Shown here: positions 1 through 7,879 of the stretch, piece by piece
Layout: each line of letters opens with the position of its first letter
Numbering within the stretch: position 1 is the first letter of the stretch
Assembly: GCA_002390675.1 (NCBI GenBank)
Contig: DGPZ01000176.1
Location: 1-23,560, forward strand
DNA length: 23,560 bases
Source of the DNA: Deltaproteobacteria bacterium UBA4427
GTDB taxonomy: Bacteria; Myxococcota_A; UBA9160; UBA4427
Direction of reading: 5' to 3'
The notes under the pieces: model-generated
Databases searched by the model: none
Seen by the model: the letters and a program-made list of their open reading frames with translations, nothing else
What the model was told of the DNA's origin: nothing
Position numbers and translations under genes: made by a program

Positions 1-1
1 G

Positions 2-985
2 ACTACAAGCTTATTCGCGATGACTGTCATTTGTTGCCTAGCGGCCTCGGGTCTTCGAGCCGAAGAACCCGACTTGAGCAACGCGGCGCAACGCGCAGGG
101 TTGTCGGAAGCCAACGTTGACCGCATGAAGCGGGGTGAGATCGTCGTTGAAAACCTGGCCGCTTCGAGTGATAAGGACCTCGCACTTGGGATCGCGATGG
201 AGCTCGGCGCGACGCTATCGGAAGTCCGGAACTTCGTGGATTCGGATAGGCTTTCCAAAGTAGATACGGTGACCATCGCGCGGGGCACGATCGACCCCGA
301 AAAGCCTTCGCTCGCGGCGATGCAGTTGCCGAAAGATGTTCGCACTCAGCTGGTCTCCGACCCGACGGGCACGTTCGCGCTCTCTAAGTCCGAGGCAGAC
401 CAAATGAGGGCGGCCGCGGCGAATGGCGAAGTGGCCCTGGTGGCTGCTTATCAGGGGCTGCTCGAGGCGCGCGTCTCCGCCTACTGGAAGCAGGGGCTCG
501 CCGGGATCGAGGACTACGCCGGTAAGGGGCGTTCCCCGCGAACCGATCTAGGACATGCGAATGCTGCGGCACTGGACTTGATCCGCTTGCCCGCGCTGCG
601 AGCGGAACTAACAGCGGCGCCCGCCGAGAGCTTAGGCGGTGCGGTGCACACTCTTGAATGGTCGATCGAGAAGGCCCGTGGCCAGGCCTCGCCCGTGTTG
701 ATCCACCGCGTTCGTTACAGCGACGCGGAGCGACAGGCTCTTCTCTCGCGCCACTTCTACTCGGGGTATGACTACGACGCACTTCAGATCCTGGTATGGA
801 TCTTCCCCTCTGACGCGGGCAAGTCTGCCGTCTTCTATACGAACCACACCTACACTTCGCAGGTCGCCGGCTTTGGAGGTGGGGCGAAGCGATCGATTGG
901 ACGCAAGCTCCTGCAGCAAGGCCTCGTCGCCGAGATGCAGCGTGTTCAGGAAGCCCTCTCCCGAAAAAAAGCCGTGTCGCCTTAG
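2..985 (+). CDS. Exported protein of unknown function, 5' end outside window
   Basis: The frame is open from the first bases. The first ATG (position 20) sits inside a hydrophobic stretch (MTVICCLAASGLRAEE) that looks like the end of a signal peptide, with six further in-frame codons before it, so the true start probably lies upstream of the window. The mature part, about 305 residues, is soluble and mostly helical-looking, with no cysteines after the signal region. Its C-terminal third is the most distinctive, with a YDYDALQILVWIFPSD stretch and then a Gly-rich QVAGFGGGAKRSIGR segment. I do not recognise a catalytic motif or named domain. It ends 17 nt before the stop of a small convergent gene. 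A periplasmic or envelope location is inferred only from the apparent signal peptide. Confidence 0.75.
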   Translation, partial: TTSLFAMTVICCLAASGLRAEEPDLSNAAQRAGLSEANVDRMKRGEIVVENLAASSDKDLALGIAMELGATLSEVRNFVDSDRLSKVDTVTIARGTIDPEKPSLAAMQLPKDVRTQLVSDPTGTFALSKSEADQMRAAAANGEVALVAAYQGLLEARVSAYWKQGLAGIEDYAGKGRSPRTDLGHANAAALDLIRLPALRAELTAAPAESLGGAVHTLEWSIEKARGQASPVLIHRVRYSDAERQALLSRHFYSGYDYDALQILVWIFPSDAGKSAVFYTNHTYTSQVAGFGGGAKRSIGRKLLQQGLVAEMQRVQEALSRKKAVSP

Positions 986-1002
986 GGCTGAGCCCCTTTG
1001 AC

Positions 1003-1278
1003 TCAGTGGAGAGGGAGCGAAATGAACGACTCTCCACTCAAGAGAGTCACACTCCCGGTTTCGAGCATATGGGCAACGGTCGCCACGACTTCGTCATCGG
1101 TATCGCTGACCGCGGTGACTGCTTCGACGAGCTCAAGCAAACTAACGACGACGGGTTCGTCCTTGTCGAACCATCCTTCACGTTGGATGTCCTCCAATGC
1201 GGCCAGTTCCGCGGGGTCTGGATGGGAGTTCCAGTTTAGATCCGGTGATTCGAAAACTTCGAGGCTCGTTTGCGGCAT
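1003..1278 (-). CDS. Small acidic protein of unknown function (91 aa)
   Basis: The start is set by a good ribosome site: AAGGAG lies 8 nt before the ATG at 1278. An in-frame start further upstream (1326) would add 16 residues that lack such a site. The protein is acidic and helical-looking, with an N-terminal Asp/Glu/Trp-rich part and a C-terminal block, SLLELVEAVTAVSDTDDEVV followed by ATVAHMLETGSV. That block resembles a type of small protein I associate with deltaproteobacteria, in which a short helix pair ends in a (T/S)GRVRL-like strand. There is no signal peptide, membrane segment or catalytic motif. It converges on the exported protein at the window start. The coding call is fairly secure; the function is unknown. 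Confidence 0.68.
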   Translation of the reverse strand: MPQTSLEVFESPDLNWNSHPDPAELAALEDIQREGWFDKDEPVVVSLLELVEAVTAVSDTDDEVVATVAHMLETGSVTLLSGESFISLPLH

Positions 1279-1592
1279 GGGTAATTCTCCTTGGTTGTTG
1301 CCTTTCTGATGCATATCCCATGCCATCTTGTTATTAACGCGAGAGCCGGTTCAGTTGAGTTTCAGCACCTCAAATGGGTGCACCGACGCTTTTCGGACGT
1401 TTTGGTACGGCGATGCCGGAAGACGGGTCACGTATCTTTGACGGGGACCCGTCGTCAGAATGTCTGGAATCGGCGACTTCGAAAACGCGGCTAACAATTG
1501 CTGCTGCCTTTCTCGCCGCATTCGCCCGGTCCTGCCTTGGGCCCCTTTGCAACCCGAGCGCTAACGCGGACCTGAAGTAGCTTCTTCGTGCT
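1279..1592. other. Intergenic stretch with no convincing gene
   Basis: This stretch lies between the start of the small acidic gene and the stop of the DUF2950 gene, both on the minus strand. A 68-codon plus-strand frame (1374-1580) has no ribosome site and no recognisable content. Six-base inverted arms CTGAAG (1572-1577) and CTTCAG (1591-1596) could form a hairpin over the DUF2950 stop codon, but no T-run follows on the minus strand, so I do not call a terminator. Confidence 0.45.
1287..1292 (-). promoter_or_regulatory. Ribosome binding site of the 91-aa protein
   Basis: AAGGAG read on the minus strand, 8 nt before the ATG at 1276-1278. It decides between this start and a longer open frame beginning at 1326. 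Confidence 0.7.
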
Positions 1593-2579
1593 TCAGTCGC
1601 TGGGAAGCACCAGTGCCTGGGCGGGCACGAGGGCCCAACTCCCGTCGGGGTCAAAGCTCTCCATGGAGGCGACCTTTTTCTCGGTTTCGGGACCAAGGTC
1701 TTTTTCGTACACCAAGCCAATATGGTTAACGAGGAAGCTCATTACTCCCGACGTGCCGTAGCCCGCCGGATAAGCGAGCAAGCCGAAGCCTTCCGTCATG
1801 GCGTCGCCCTCGATGTAGTCGAGCGCCCCTCCCGGAGCGCTCGCGCCCTGTCGAAGTAGGATTCGATAGAAGTAGCCTCCGAAGGGCTTGCCTCCTTTTT
1901 GGGTGGGTTTGTAGCCCCGGGACCTCGCCGCCGCGTAGATGGGGCCCAGTGGACTCGGGGCTTCGTCCTCGGCGGTCGGCCAGTAGAGCCCGTCCTTCAA
2001 ATTCTTGCTGCTTAGGATGAGACTCGCGTACTCGGGGGTTGAGTGGTTCTGCGGGTTTCGCCGGTAGTACTCGCGCTCGGCATCCACAAAGGCCAAACAG
2101 GCCTGAATGGTGCTGAGTTCGTTCTTGCCGATCCGTCGATTGAGAAGCTCCTGGATGCCTTGGGCGATGTCGAATCGCCACACTGTCTTGCGGTCAAACC
2201 AGCCGCTTTCGCGGTTGATCAGGGGGATCGGAAACGGCCAATGATCGTCTCCTATTTCGAGGACCGCGACGTCGTCGTTCCACGCAATCCACGTATTTTG
2301 TTGTTCATAAAGGGCCACAAATCGGTCCAGTTGGTTCTCGTCTATTACCGGGTCGCCGGAGGTGAGCACGGCTTCGGATCCGGGCCCCAAGATCCGGGCC
2401 GCGGTTTCGTTGTCGCTGCTCTTCAGCGCGGCGACTAGAGATTGTCCCGCGGCCTCGGGGCTTGCGAAGGCTTGGCCCAGGCCGTCTTCGATCCTGAGGG
2501 TCTGGCATGAGACCGATAGGGCTGTGATTGCTGTCAGCAGGGCCGAAAATGCTCGATTCTTCACGGTAGTTTTCCTCAT
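1593..2579 (-). CDS. DUF2950 family exported protein, probable lipoprotein
   Basis: The 328-residue protein has an N-terminal signal (ALLTAITALSVSCQTL) whose Cys at about residue 25 could be lipidated, although the lipobox is not standard. The body matches my memory of DUF2950: an early FASPEAAGQSLVAALKSSD block, a central segment with YYRRNPQ, a DGLYWP motif, then GGKPFGGYFYRILLRQG, a gapped GFGLLAYPAGYGTSGVMSFLV block, and a C-terminal YEKDLGPET. Members are envelope proteins of unknown biochemical role. The start codon overlaps the stop of the upstream DUF3300 gene, so the two are almost certainly made from one message with translational coupling. DUF2950 and DUF3300 genes are commonly neighbours in Proteobacteria, which supports both assignments. 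No enzyme activity can be claimed. Confidence 0.88.
   Translation of the reverse strand: MRKTTVKNRAFSALLTAITALSVSCQTLRIEDGLGQAFASPEAAGQSLVAALKSSDNETAARILGPGSEAVLTSGDPVIDENQLDRFVALYEQQNTWIAWNDDVAVLEIGDDHWPFPIPLINRESGWFDRKTVWRFDIAQGIQELLNRRIGKNELSTIQACLAFVDAEREYYRRNPQNHSTPEYASLILSSKNLKDGLYWPTAEDEAPSPLGPIYAAARSRGYKPTQKGGKPFGGYFYRILLRQGASAPGGALDYIEGDAMTEGFGLLAYPAGYGTSGVMSFLVNHIGLVYEKDLGPETEKKVASMESFDPDGSWALVPAQALVLPSD
2576..2579 (-). promoter_or_regulatory. ATGA stop/start overlap coupling DUF3300 and DUF2950
   Basis: On the minus strand these four bases read ATGA. The TGA ends the DUF3300 frame and the ATG opens the DUF2950 frame. Such overlaps usually mean translational coupling within one operon. 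Confidence 0.8.
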
Positions 2580-3901
2580 CGTCTGCGTCCCCCCCCACCG
2601 CCGTGCCGTCCGCCACCACCACCAAAACCGCCGCCTCCCCGACGTCCACCCCCGCCACTAAATCCACCTCCGCGGCTGCCAAATCCACCGCCGCGACTAT
2701 TGAAGCCCCGGTTGGAGTTGCGATGGGCCTCTCGGCCGTTTTGCATTCCACCGAACGCGGAATCCTTTCGGCGGCGGCCGCTTCGGGCATCGCCGCTAGC
2801 TCTCTTGCCCCTTTTTTCGCTGCCGCCTAGGCGGCTGGTCGCCTGGTCGCGTTTTCCTTGCCCCTGATGGCCCTTGAAACGATCAGCCTGGCCGTTTGCG
2901 ATCTTCTGCCTTCCTTTGTCGGCACGCCCACGAAAGGAGTCACGGGCCTTGGCCCCGAGGCTTTGGTTCCCCCCGTAGCGATTCTGAAGGCGCTTATCCC
3001 CATACGAGACCCCTCTTCGATGCGCGGAATTATGGTTCCAGTTGTTGTTGCTGATCTTGGTTCGGTTGAAGTTGTTGTATCGGTTGACGTTGATGTTGAC
3101 GTTGGAGCTACGCCAGTTGCAATTGCCCCACATTGCGGCCCCCACTGTGAGCCCGACACCGAAAGAGACGGTCGACCGCGTGTAGACATAACTTGGCGGG
3201 TACCAGTAGTAGGGCTGGTACATGGGGTATGCCCAGGTGCCGTAGACCACTGTTGGGTTGTAGATGGGGACATAGACGACTTCGGGATGGCTGGGCTGAA
3301 TAATGATGGTCTGGGATTGACTGCCGGTGGGCTGATCCTTAACGGTGACCGTCTGCTGAGAGTTGGTCTCGAGGTTGCCCTCGGCCTTGGCCATCTGGCG
3401 CAGGGATTGAAGGGAATTCATCACGCTCTCCTGGTCGGAGAGAAACGCCTGGCCGAGTTGATTGGCCCAGGTGAGTTTCTCATTCATCATGGCCAAGACC
3501 TGGGGAAAGGCCGTGAGAGATTTGACGCTGGGGTCCCAGCTCTGCTTCTGCATGGCGTCTTCCAGGGCGTCGCTTTCCAGTTCGGGGTTGGCCTTTATCC
3601 AGCGTGCGGCTTCGACAATCTCAAGCGGGTAGGTGGACGCCATCAATATCTGGGCGACCAGCGCATCCGGGTAGAGGGCAATGGGCGCCACCAAGGAGGC
3701 GAGCTCGTCCGAAGAAATCGTTTTGGAAGCGGTGCTGTCAGAAGCAGTTGAGAAAGCGTCTGCAGACGACCCCGCCGGGTTGCCGACATCGGCCCCCGAT
3801 TGGGCCAGGGCGGGAAGGTTGATCAGAAGGGCCAGGCAGAACGCCGCGAGTCGATAGAAATCCCGGTGGTGGTAAGGAGTGGTGGGGAGAGGGAAATACA
3901 T
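2576..3901 (-). CDS. DUF3300 family exported protein with Gly/Arg-rich tail
   Basis: The 441-residue protein begins with a signal peptide (core AAFCLALLINLPALA, likely cut after ALA). Residues about 65-230 carry the DUF3300 pattern: LVAPIALYPDALVAQILMAS, EIVEAARWIK, WDPSVKSLTAFPQVLAMM, and then HPEVVYVPIYNPTVVYG followed by a Tyr/Pro/Trp-rich run. After a Gly/Val strand region comes an Asn/Arg-rich part, and the last 70 or so residues are very rich in Gly and Arg (GGGFGGGGG type). The tail may be disordered and bind nucleic acid or surface polymers, but that is inference. A GGAG lies 7 nt before the ATG at 3901. It is the first gene of the two-gene unit with DUF2950. The molecular function of the family is not established to my knowledge. 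Confidence 0.88.
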   Translation of the reverse strand: MYFPLPTTPYHHRDFYRLAAFCLALLINLPALAQSGADVGNPAGSSADAFSTASDSTASKTISSDELASLVAPIALYPDALVAQILMASTYPLEIVEAARWIKANPELESDALEDAMQKQSWDPSVKSLTAFPQVLAMMNEKLTWANQLGQAFLSDQESVMNSLQSLRQMAKAEGNLETNSQQTVTVKDQPTGSQSQTIIIQPSHPEVVYVPIYNPTVVYGTWAYPMYQPYYWYPPSYVYTRSTVSFGVGLTVGAAMWGNCNWRSSNVNINVNRYNNFNRTKISNNNWNHNSAHRRGVSYGDKRLQNRYGGNQSLGAKARDSFRGRADKGRQKIANGQADRFKGHQGQGKRDQATSRLGGSEKRGKRASGDARSGRRRKDSAFGGMQNGREAHRNSNRGFNSRGGGFGSRGGGFSGGGGRRGGGGFGGGGGRHGGGGGRRR

Positions 3902-4037
3902 TGTGGGTCTCCGGCAAAGAGCGGGGTAAACGATGAAATTCGGACACTACATGGCTCGGGCGGAGTGACCAATCAATAGGGGCCTTTGGCGGTCAGCTGA
4001 CTTGAAGCTTCGAGCCGAGTCTGTCCGTGTCGCTCGG

Positions 4038-4292
4038 CTAATATGTGAGGTGGAGCTTCACGAGCTCGACGTTGCCCGAGATTACAGTGAGCAAGTTATT
4101 GAAGTCGGGTGCAACGTCGCCAGCTAGTTGCCTGATCGACTCCAGGCGTTGGGCATGTTGCACTCCGCTTCGAGGAGTTTGCGTTCTTCTTTTAAACGAT
4201 TGTGCTCACTCCCTTAGGTCGAGCACACGCCGCGCCTCGTTGGCATCGGCCAGCGCGACTTCGAGTTGTTCCTGGCCCCCCGGGCGTCGCCG
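4038..4292 (-). pseudogene. Decayed sensor histidine kinase fragment (coiled coil plus HisKA)
   Basis: Reading the minus strand in two alternating frames recovers a recognisable kinase linker. One frame gives EQLEVALADANEARRVLDL and stops at TGA (4206-4208). The shifted frame (about 4210-4154) gives EHNRLKEERKLLEAECNM. The first frame then resumes with HAQRLESIRQLAGDVA, PDFNNLLTVISGNVELV, and a TAG at 4038-4040. Functional kinases of this class read QRLESIGQLAGGVAHDFNNLLTVI. Here the phosphoacceptor His is Pro (codon CCC at 4107-4109), the frame shifts twice, and the ATP-binding domain is missing. The piece is also preceded by an in-frame TAG (4293-4295). Beyond that stop the same frame stays open to about 4437 and encodes a hydrophobic stretch that might be the former membrane part, which is uncertain. 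I regard it as a dead gene remnant. Confidence 0.75.
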
Positions 4293-4505
4293 CTAAAAAG
4301 CAATCCAGAGCAGTCGCGTATGTAGACAGACCCATAAAACCACTCCAGAGTCGATCCACGCTCCAACGAGCACGATCACGAACGAGCCCCCAGTATCAGA
4401 ATGTCGTGAGGCGCCAAACACTTCGCTGAAGAAAAGTGAGTTTTTTTACCTACTATTTATTAGGGGGAACTGATTTTGTGGGTCTTAAATAGGGTTAGTT
4501 TATCA

Positions 4506-4590
4506 ACACGTGTTTATTTAGACACGTAACGATTAGTCGTATTGTTCCTTGCTTCTCGAACCCGATTAGTCCTTAATAGACATGTGTTTA
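4506..4590 (+). repeat. Two imperfect direct repeat pairs in the AT-rich island
   Basis: ACACGTGTTTA (4506-4516) recurs as ACATGTGTTTA (4580-4590), 74 bases apart, and both copies are followed by an ACGTA/ACGTA-type end about 8 nt further on. CGATTAGTC occurs exactly at 4530-4538 and 4563-4571. The density of repeats in this short island is above what the surrounding DNA shows. Confidence 0.45.
4508..4527. repeat. Inverted repeat ACGTGT-N8-ACACGT
   Basis: Two perfect 6-bp arms are separated by 8 nt (TTATTTAG). The left arm also forms part of an 8-bp palindrome ACACGTGT at 4506-4513. The size and spacing fit a dimeric regulator site, but no regulator gene is nearby, so operator function is inference. 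Confidence 0.45.
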
Positions 4591-4692
4591 AATTAATACG
4601 TAGCTAGATATACCCCCCTCCATTGAAGGCTGCAGAGCACACTAACCCGTAAAAATATTCAGGGTCCATGCCACCTCTTCTTGCCCTGCCTC

Positions 4693-4697
4693 GGAGG
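4693..4697 (+). promoter_or_regulatory. Ribosome binding site of the di-haem peroxidase-like gene
   Basis: GGAGG, 8 nt before the ATG at 4706. It supports that start, which is followed directly by a signal peptide. Confidence 0.75.
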
Positions 4698-4705
4698 ATC
4701 TCACT

Positions 4706-6127
4706 ATGAGCCGACCCTTTAAATTGATCACTGTTAGTTTGCTTATCTCGATAGCTAGCGTTTCGTTGGGAAACGAGTTGCCGGGGGAAGGACCACGGCT
4801 CCAGGAGGCCGGAGTGACTGTGACCCAAGCGCAGCTGGAGTCGGGCCGACTCAAGTTATCTGAGATTCAGCGCCAGGGTCTCTTGGTCTTCTCGACCCAG
4901 TTCAACTCCTACGATGGCTATGGCGATGGTCCGCCCGATCTGCGTGACCCGCTCAAGCTTGGCGAGCGAGTCACGTTGCAAGCCAACGGTTCGTTTCTTC
5001 GGGTTCATGGGTTAGATGGCCAGTCGTGCCTTGAGTGCCACTCGGTCGCGAGTAATGCGTCGGTGCCACCGGTTTTCGGCATAGGCGGATTCGGGGGATC
5101 GGCTAGTAATGCGCTGGTTGCCGGCGGAGCGATCGACCCGGAAGTGCGGGGCGCCGGCTTTAGTGGCCGGTTCATCAACCCCCCAGCCCTATTCGGGGCG
5201 GGCGGTATCCAGGCGCTCGCCGTCGAAATGACCTCGGACTTGCAAGAGTTGAAGCGCGAGGCTCAGCAAAGAGAAGGTCTCGATGTACGACTCGAGACCA
5301 AAGGGGTCGACTTCGGAGTCCTCCGCTTCGAGAGCGGTGAATTCGATTTCTCCGGGGTGGAGGGAATCGACGAGGATCTTGTAGTACGCCCCTTCGGGCG
5401 AAAGGGCGAGTTCTCGACGGTTCGGGCATTTGACCTGGAAGCGCTCCCGTTTCACTTCGGCATTCAGCCCGTCGAAGTTGTCGGGGTCGACGTGGATGAG
5501 GACGGGGATGGCGTAGTTAACGAGATCGGTGTCGGACCGGTCTCAGCCCTCGAGGTCTTCATCACGACGCTCCCGGCGCCTATCCAAGAGCGCCAGAGGA
5601 AAGGCGATTCCGGTTCAGCGCTGTTCAACGAGATGGGATGCGAAACTTGCCACCGGCCCTCATTGGTCACCGATGGGTCAATTCTGACCTACCGCTTCCC
5701 GGAAGACTCAATCGACACTTCGGCCAACGTGTTCCTCGAGGTTGACTTGGAGAAAGAGCGGTTAGGATTTACCCGCGCGCAGGAAGGCATTGAGGTGAGT
5801 CTCTTCGCCGATCTGAAGCGACACGATATGGGGCCAGGGCTTGGCGAGAACTTTGGATCCAGGCTCGACCGGATGTTTACAACAGCAAGGCTTTGGGGTG
5901 TGGCCGACACCGCCCCTTACATGCACGATGGGCGGGCTTTGACACTCAACGCAGCGATTCTCATGCACGGAGGCGAAGCTCAAGCCGCCGCCGATGCCTT
6001 TGCCGCGGCGGAAGTGGAAGAGCAGGCAGCCTTGCTTCGGTTCCTGCGAAGCCTTCGCACACCCGTTCGGGCAGCTGCGGAGCACACCGCAGGCCTGTCC
6101 GAGCGGAAGAAGCGCTCCTCTAGGTAA
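4706..6127 (+). CDS. Di-haem oxidoreductase / putative peroxidase (DUF1111-like c-type cytochrome)
   Basis: The 473-residue protein starts with a Sec signal peptide (core LITVSLLISIASVSLG). It has two c-type haem sites, C108-L-E-C-H112 and C312-E-T-C-H316. The C-terminal part has the family's hallmark LFADLKRHDMGPGLG, followed by RLWGVADTAPYMHDGRA and an LMHGGEA segment. Together these fit the di-haem oxidoreductase family (often called DUF1111 or thiol oxidoreductase), distantly related to the MauG/cytochrome c peroxidase group. It should act in the periplasm or at the outer membrane, with one haem relaying electrons and the other at the active site. The substrate is unknown. It converges on the outer-membrane barrel gene at 7805 with about 170 nt between stops. 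The region includes the large haem lipoprotein, so a shared redox role is possible but unproven. Confidence 0.88.
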   Translation: MSRPFKLITVSLLISIASVSLGNELPGEGPRLQEAGVTVTQAQLESGRLKLSEIQRQGLLVFSTQFNSYDGYGDGPPDLRDPLKLGERVTLQANGSFLRVHGLDGQSCLECHSVASNASVPPVFGIGGFGGSASNALVAGGAIDPEVRGAGFSGRFINPPALFGAGGIQALAVEMTSDLQELKREAQQREGLDVRLETKGVDFGVLRFESGEFDFSGVEGIDEDLVVRPFGRKGEFSTVRAFDLEALPFHFGIQPVEVVGVDVDEDGDGVVNEIGVGPVSALEVFITTLPAPIQERQRKGDSGSALFNEMGCETCHRPSLVTDGSILTYRFPEDSIDTSANVFLEVDLEKERLGFTRAQEGIEVSLFADLKRHDMGPGLGENFGSRLDRMFTTARLWGVADTAPYMHDGRALTLNAAILMHGGEAQAAADAFAAAEVEEQAALLRFLRSLRTPVRAAAEHTAGLSERKKRSSR

Positions 6128-6299
6128 CAGCGGAAAGGGCTCTTCCTCGAGCGGGCGCAGATAACACCAGCGAGTCTAGTAGGCGTGAACTGCGAGGATC
6201 GGTAAACCTTTTCCGCATCGCCGCTATGAAACATTCCGAAAACTAGGCCGACCGAGTCCGGCGGCAAATGTTTTTCCGATTGCCAGGCGGCGTCAGAAG

Positions 6300-7805
6300 T
6301 CAGAAAATATACCGCGCGCCGGCCGTGAGGATCTCGGACTCGACGTTGTCGAGTTCCAGAACGCGTCGGTACTCGCCATAGATGGAGAGTCGGTCTCCGG
6401 TCGGGCCGCCAAGGATTCTGCTCTGACCGCCTCGGATAATCGTTTGTAGTCCAATCGCAACTGTTCCGTAGTCGCTGTCGACATCATCACCGGGAAGCGA
6501 GAATCCGGCGACTCCGCTCAGGCCGATTCCGCCGTACTGCGCCTGTGATTCGCCCGTGTCGTCGAGCACGTCGAAGCGCCACTCCACTCGGACGTAGGGA
6601 AAGAAAACCCCGATCGAGGTTGAGACGGCCGCAGATGTCCGCAGGCCGAGAACGACTTCAAAACTCTCGATGTCCTGCTCGTCGATCGCGAGCGCGAAAT
6701 ACTCGCCCGGATCGTCGTTTGTTTCCGTAAAACTGTCGATCGTGATCTGCGAATATTCGAGCCGCATGGAAGGCTCTAGAAGTAGAGGCTTGCCAGAGAA
6801 AAAACCCTCTTCGGAGAGCCCGAACCGGTAGGTGTACCCAAAGTTGGCGGCCATATTATAGGCGTTGCTGTCGGTCTCGCCGGAGGTGGTGGTGTTAGTG
6901 CCGGTGACGTCGGGATTTAGCGATGGGTAGGTAATGAATCGATCGATATCGAAGGACATTCGCTGATAGCTGAAGTAGCCGGATAAGTAGAAATCGCTCC
7001 AGCTGTACACCCCGAAGGCTCCTATGCTGAAACCATCTGAATTGATTCCGCCGTCGACGATGCTCTTGCTGCCGTCGAAGTCGATTTCGTTCTCGGCGTA
7101 TCCCCCAATCAGCCCAACGACAAAGCCCGGAAGAACGCGGTAGTCGAACCCCAGAGTAATGTCGACGGACTCGTAATCGAACGCATCTTCGAAGGTGGTC
7201 GGGTCATGTACTCCCCAGCCGTATGATCCGTTTAGGAACCCGCCAAATTTGGCGAGTGTTTCTCCTCCACCCTCTTCGCCGGCTGCTCCAAGGGTCGCGT
7301 GTTCGGGGAAGTCCGGTAGATCCGAAGTCGGCATGCCCTGAATTCCAGCGATCGAAAAACCGCGTGCGCCGTAGCGAAGAGCGGTGATCCGATTCGTAGC
7401 GCCGGTCATCTGACCGTTTGAAAAGTCGGTTGCAGCCCGTCCCTGCGCAAGAACTTCTTCAGCGGCGGTCCACCTAAGCGCGTTCCCCAGCCCTTCATCA
7501 TCAAGTCCGAGCGAGAACTGGCCTGTTCCTGTCCCGAGGATGTCTGCCGCCGTATCGACCAGCTCTCGCGCTTCATCGAAGACTGCCTGTTGGTCGGCGG
7601 GGCATTCACCGCCACCACAGGGGCCCACTAGTGCATCGAAGACGGATTGATTCGCGGCCGCCGCAGCGCGTTCGAGATCATCATACGCGCCGGGGTTTAC
7701 GACGGTTGTCAACTGGACAAGGTCTGCCGAGGCAGAACCTGCCATCGATAGGGCCGCCCCAGTCGCGATCGCGACGAACAAGAATCTGAAGTGTAGAGGG
7801 TACAT
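6300..7805 (-). CDS. Autotransporter-type outer-membrane beta-barrel protein
   Basis: I place the start at 7805, where AGGAG lies 6 nt before the ATG and a clean signal peptide follows (core FLFVAIATGAALSMAGSASA). A longer frame from 7907 would run into the end of the upstream gene. The 501-residue product has an N-terminal helical module (about 29-190), including a CGGGECPADQ segment and FSLGLDDEGLGNALRWTAAE, then ITALRYGARGFS. This module precedes the barrel in many such proteins. Residues about 200-501 alternate strands rich in Tyr, Phe and Gly and end in GARYIF, the terminal Phe used for barrel assembly. There is no long passenger domain. It lies 74 nt downstream of the haem lipoprotein gene on the same strand, so the two are probably co-transcribed. 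Its role as pore, anchor or adhesin is open. Confidence 0.83.
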   Translation of the reverse strand: MYPLHFRFLFVAIATGAALSMAGSASADLVQLTTVVNPGAYDDLERAAAAANQSVFDALVGPCGGGECPADQQAVFDEARELVDTAADILGTGTGQFSLGLDDEGLGNALRWTAAEEVLAQGRAATDFSNGQMTGATNRITALRYGARGFSIAGIQGMPTSDLPDFPEHATLGAAGEEGGGETLAKFGGFLNGSYGWGVHDPTTFEDAFDYESVDITLGFDYRVLPGFVVGLIGGYAENEIDFDGSKSIVDGGINSDGFSIGAFGVYSWSDFYLSGYFSYQRMSFDIDRFITYPSLNPDVTGTNTTTSGETDSNAYNMAANFGYTYRFGLSEEGFFSGKPLLLEPSMRLEYSQITIDSFTETNDDPGEYFALAIDEQDIESFEVVLGLRTSAAVSTSIGVFFPYVRVEWRFDVLDDTGESQAQYGGIGLSGVAGFSLPGDDVDSDYGTVAIGLQTIIRGGQSRILGGPTGDRLSIYGEYRRVLELDNVESEILTAGARYIF

Positions 7806-7811
7806 CAAGCA

Positions 7812-7816
7812 CTCCT
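7812..7816 (-). promoter_or_regulatory. Ribosome binding site of the barrel protein
   Basis: AGGAG on the minus strand, 6 nt before the ATG at 7803-7805. It shows that the barrel gene starts after, and does not overlap, the lipoprotein gene ending at 7880. Confidence 0.72.
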
Positions 7817-7879
7817 GGAGCCATTGGCGTGTGCCTAAACGTTCAAGGCGAAAGTCTGTTCTGCGCCGTTTTCGTCGTA

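Larger units (their letters stand above)
4440..4625. other. AT-rich island upstream of the di-haem peroxidase-like gene
   Basis: Base composition drops visibly from the GC-rich surroundings to T/A-rich sequence, with no open frame worth reporting. The island holds a palindrome, an inverted repeat and two kinds of short direct repeat (listed separately). It ends about 80 nt before the ATG at 4706, so it may contain that gene's promoter and operator. No hexamer pair is good enough to name a promoter. An alternative is a scar of inserted foreign DNA next to the decayed kinase. Confidence 0.55.

Noticed and set aside
384..1037. Minus-strand open frame of 217 codons antisense to the exported protein
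   Set aside because: The product is extremely Arg/Ser/Pro-rich, typical of a shadow frame in GC-rich DNA.
1374..1580. Plus-strand frame of 68 codons between the small acidic gene and the DUF2950 gene
   Set aside because: There is no ribosome site and no recognisable motif, and its length is expected by chance in GC-rich DNA.
2858..3751. Long plus-strand open frame (297 codons) antisense to the DUF3300 gene
   Set aside because: It is a by-product of the codon bias on the other strand. The minus-strand protein has a signal peptide and a clear family pattern, and the antisense product is a run of Val/Gly/Asp with no recognisable domain.
4045..4296. Plus-strand open frame of 83 codons
   Set aside because: It lies antisense to the histidine-kinase remnant, has no ribosome site, and its translation resembles nothing. 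The minus-strand reading explains the sequence better.
6263..6284. GGCAA...TTGCC hairpin between the convergent di-haem and barrel genes
   Set aside because: The 5-bp stem has a 12-nt loop and no T-run after it in either direction, too weak to call a terminator.
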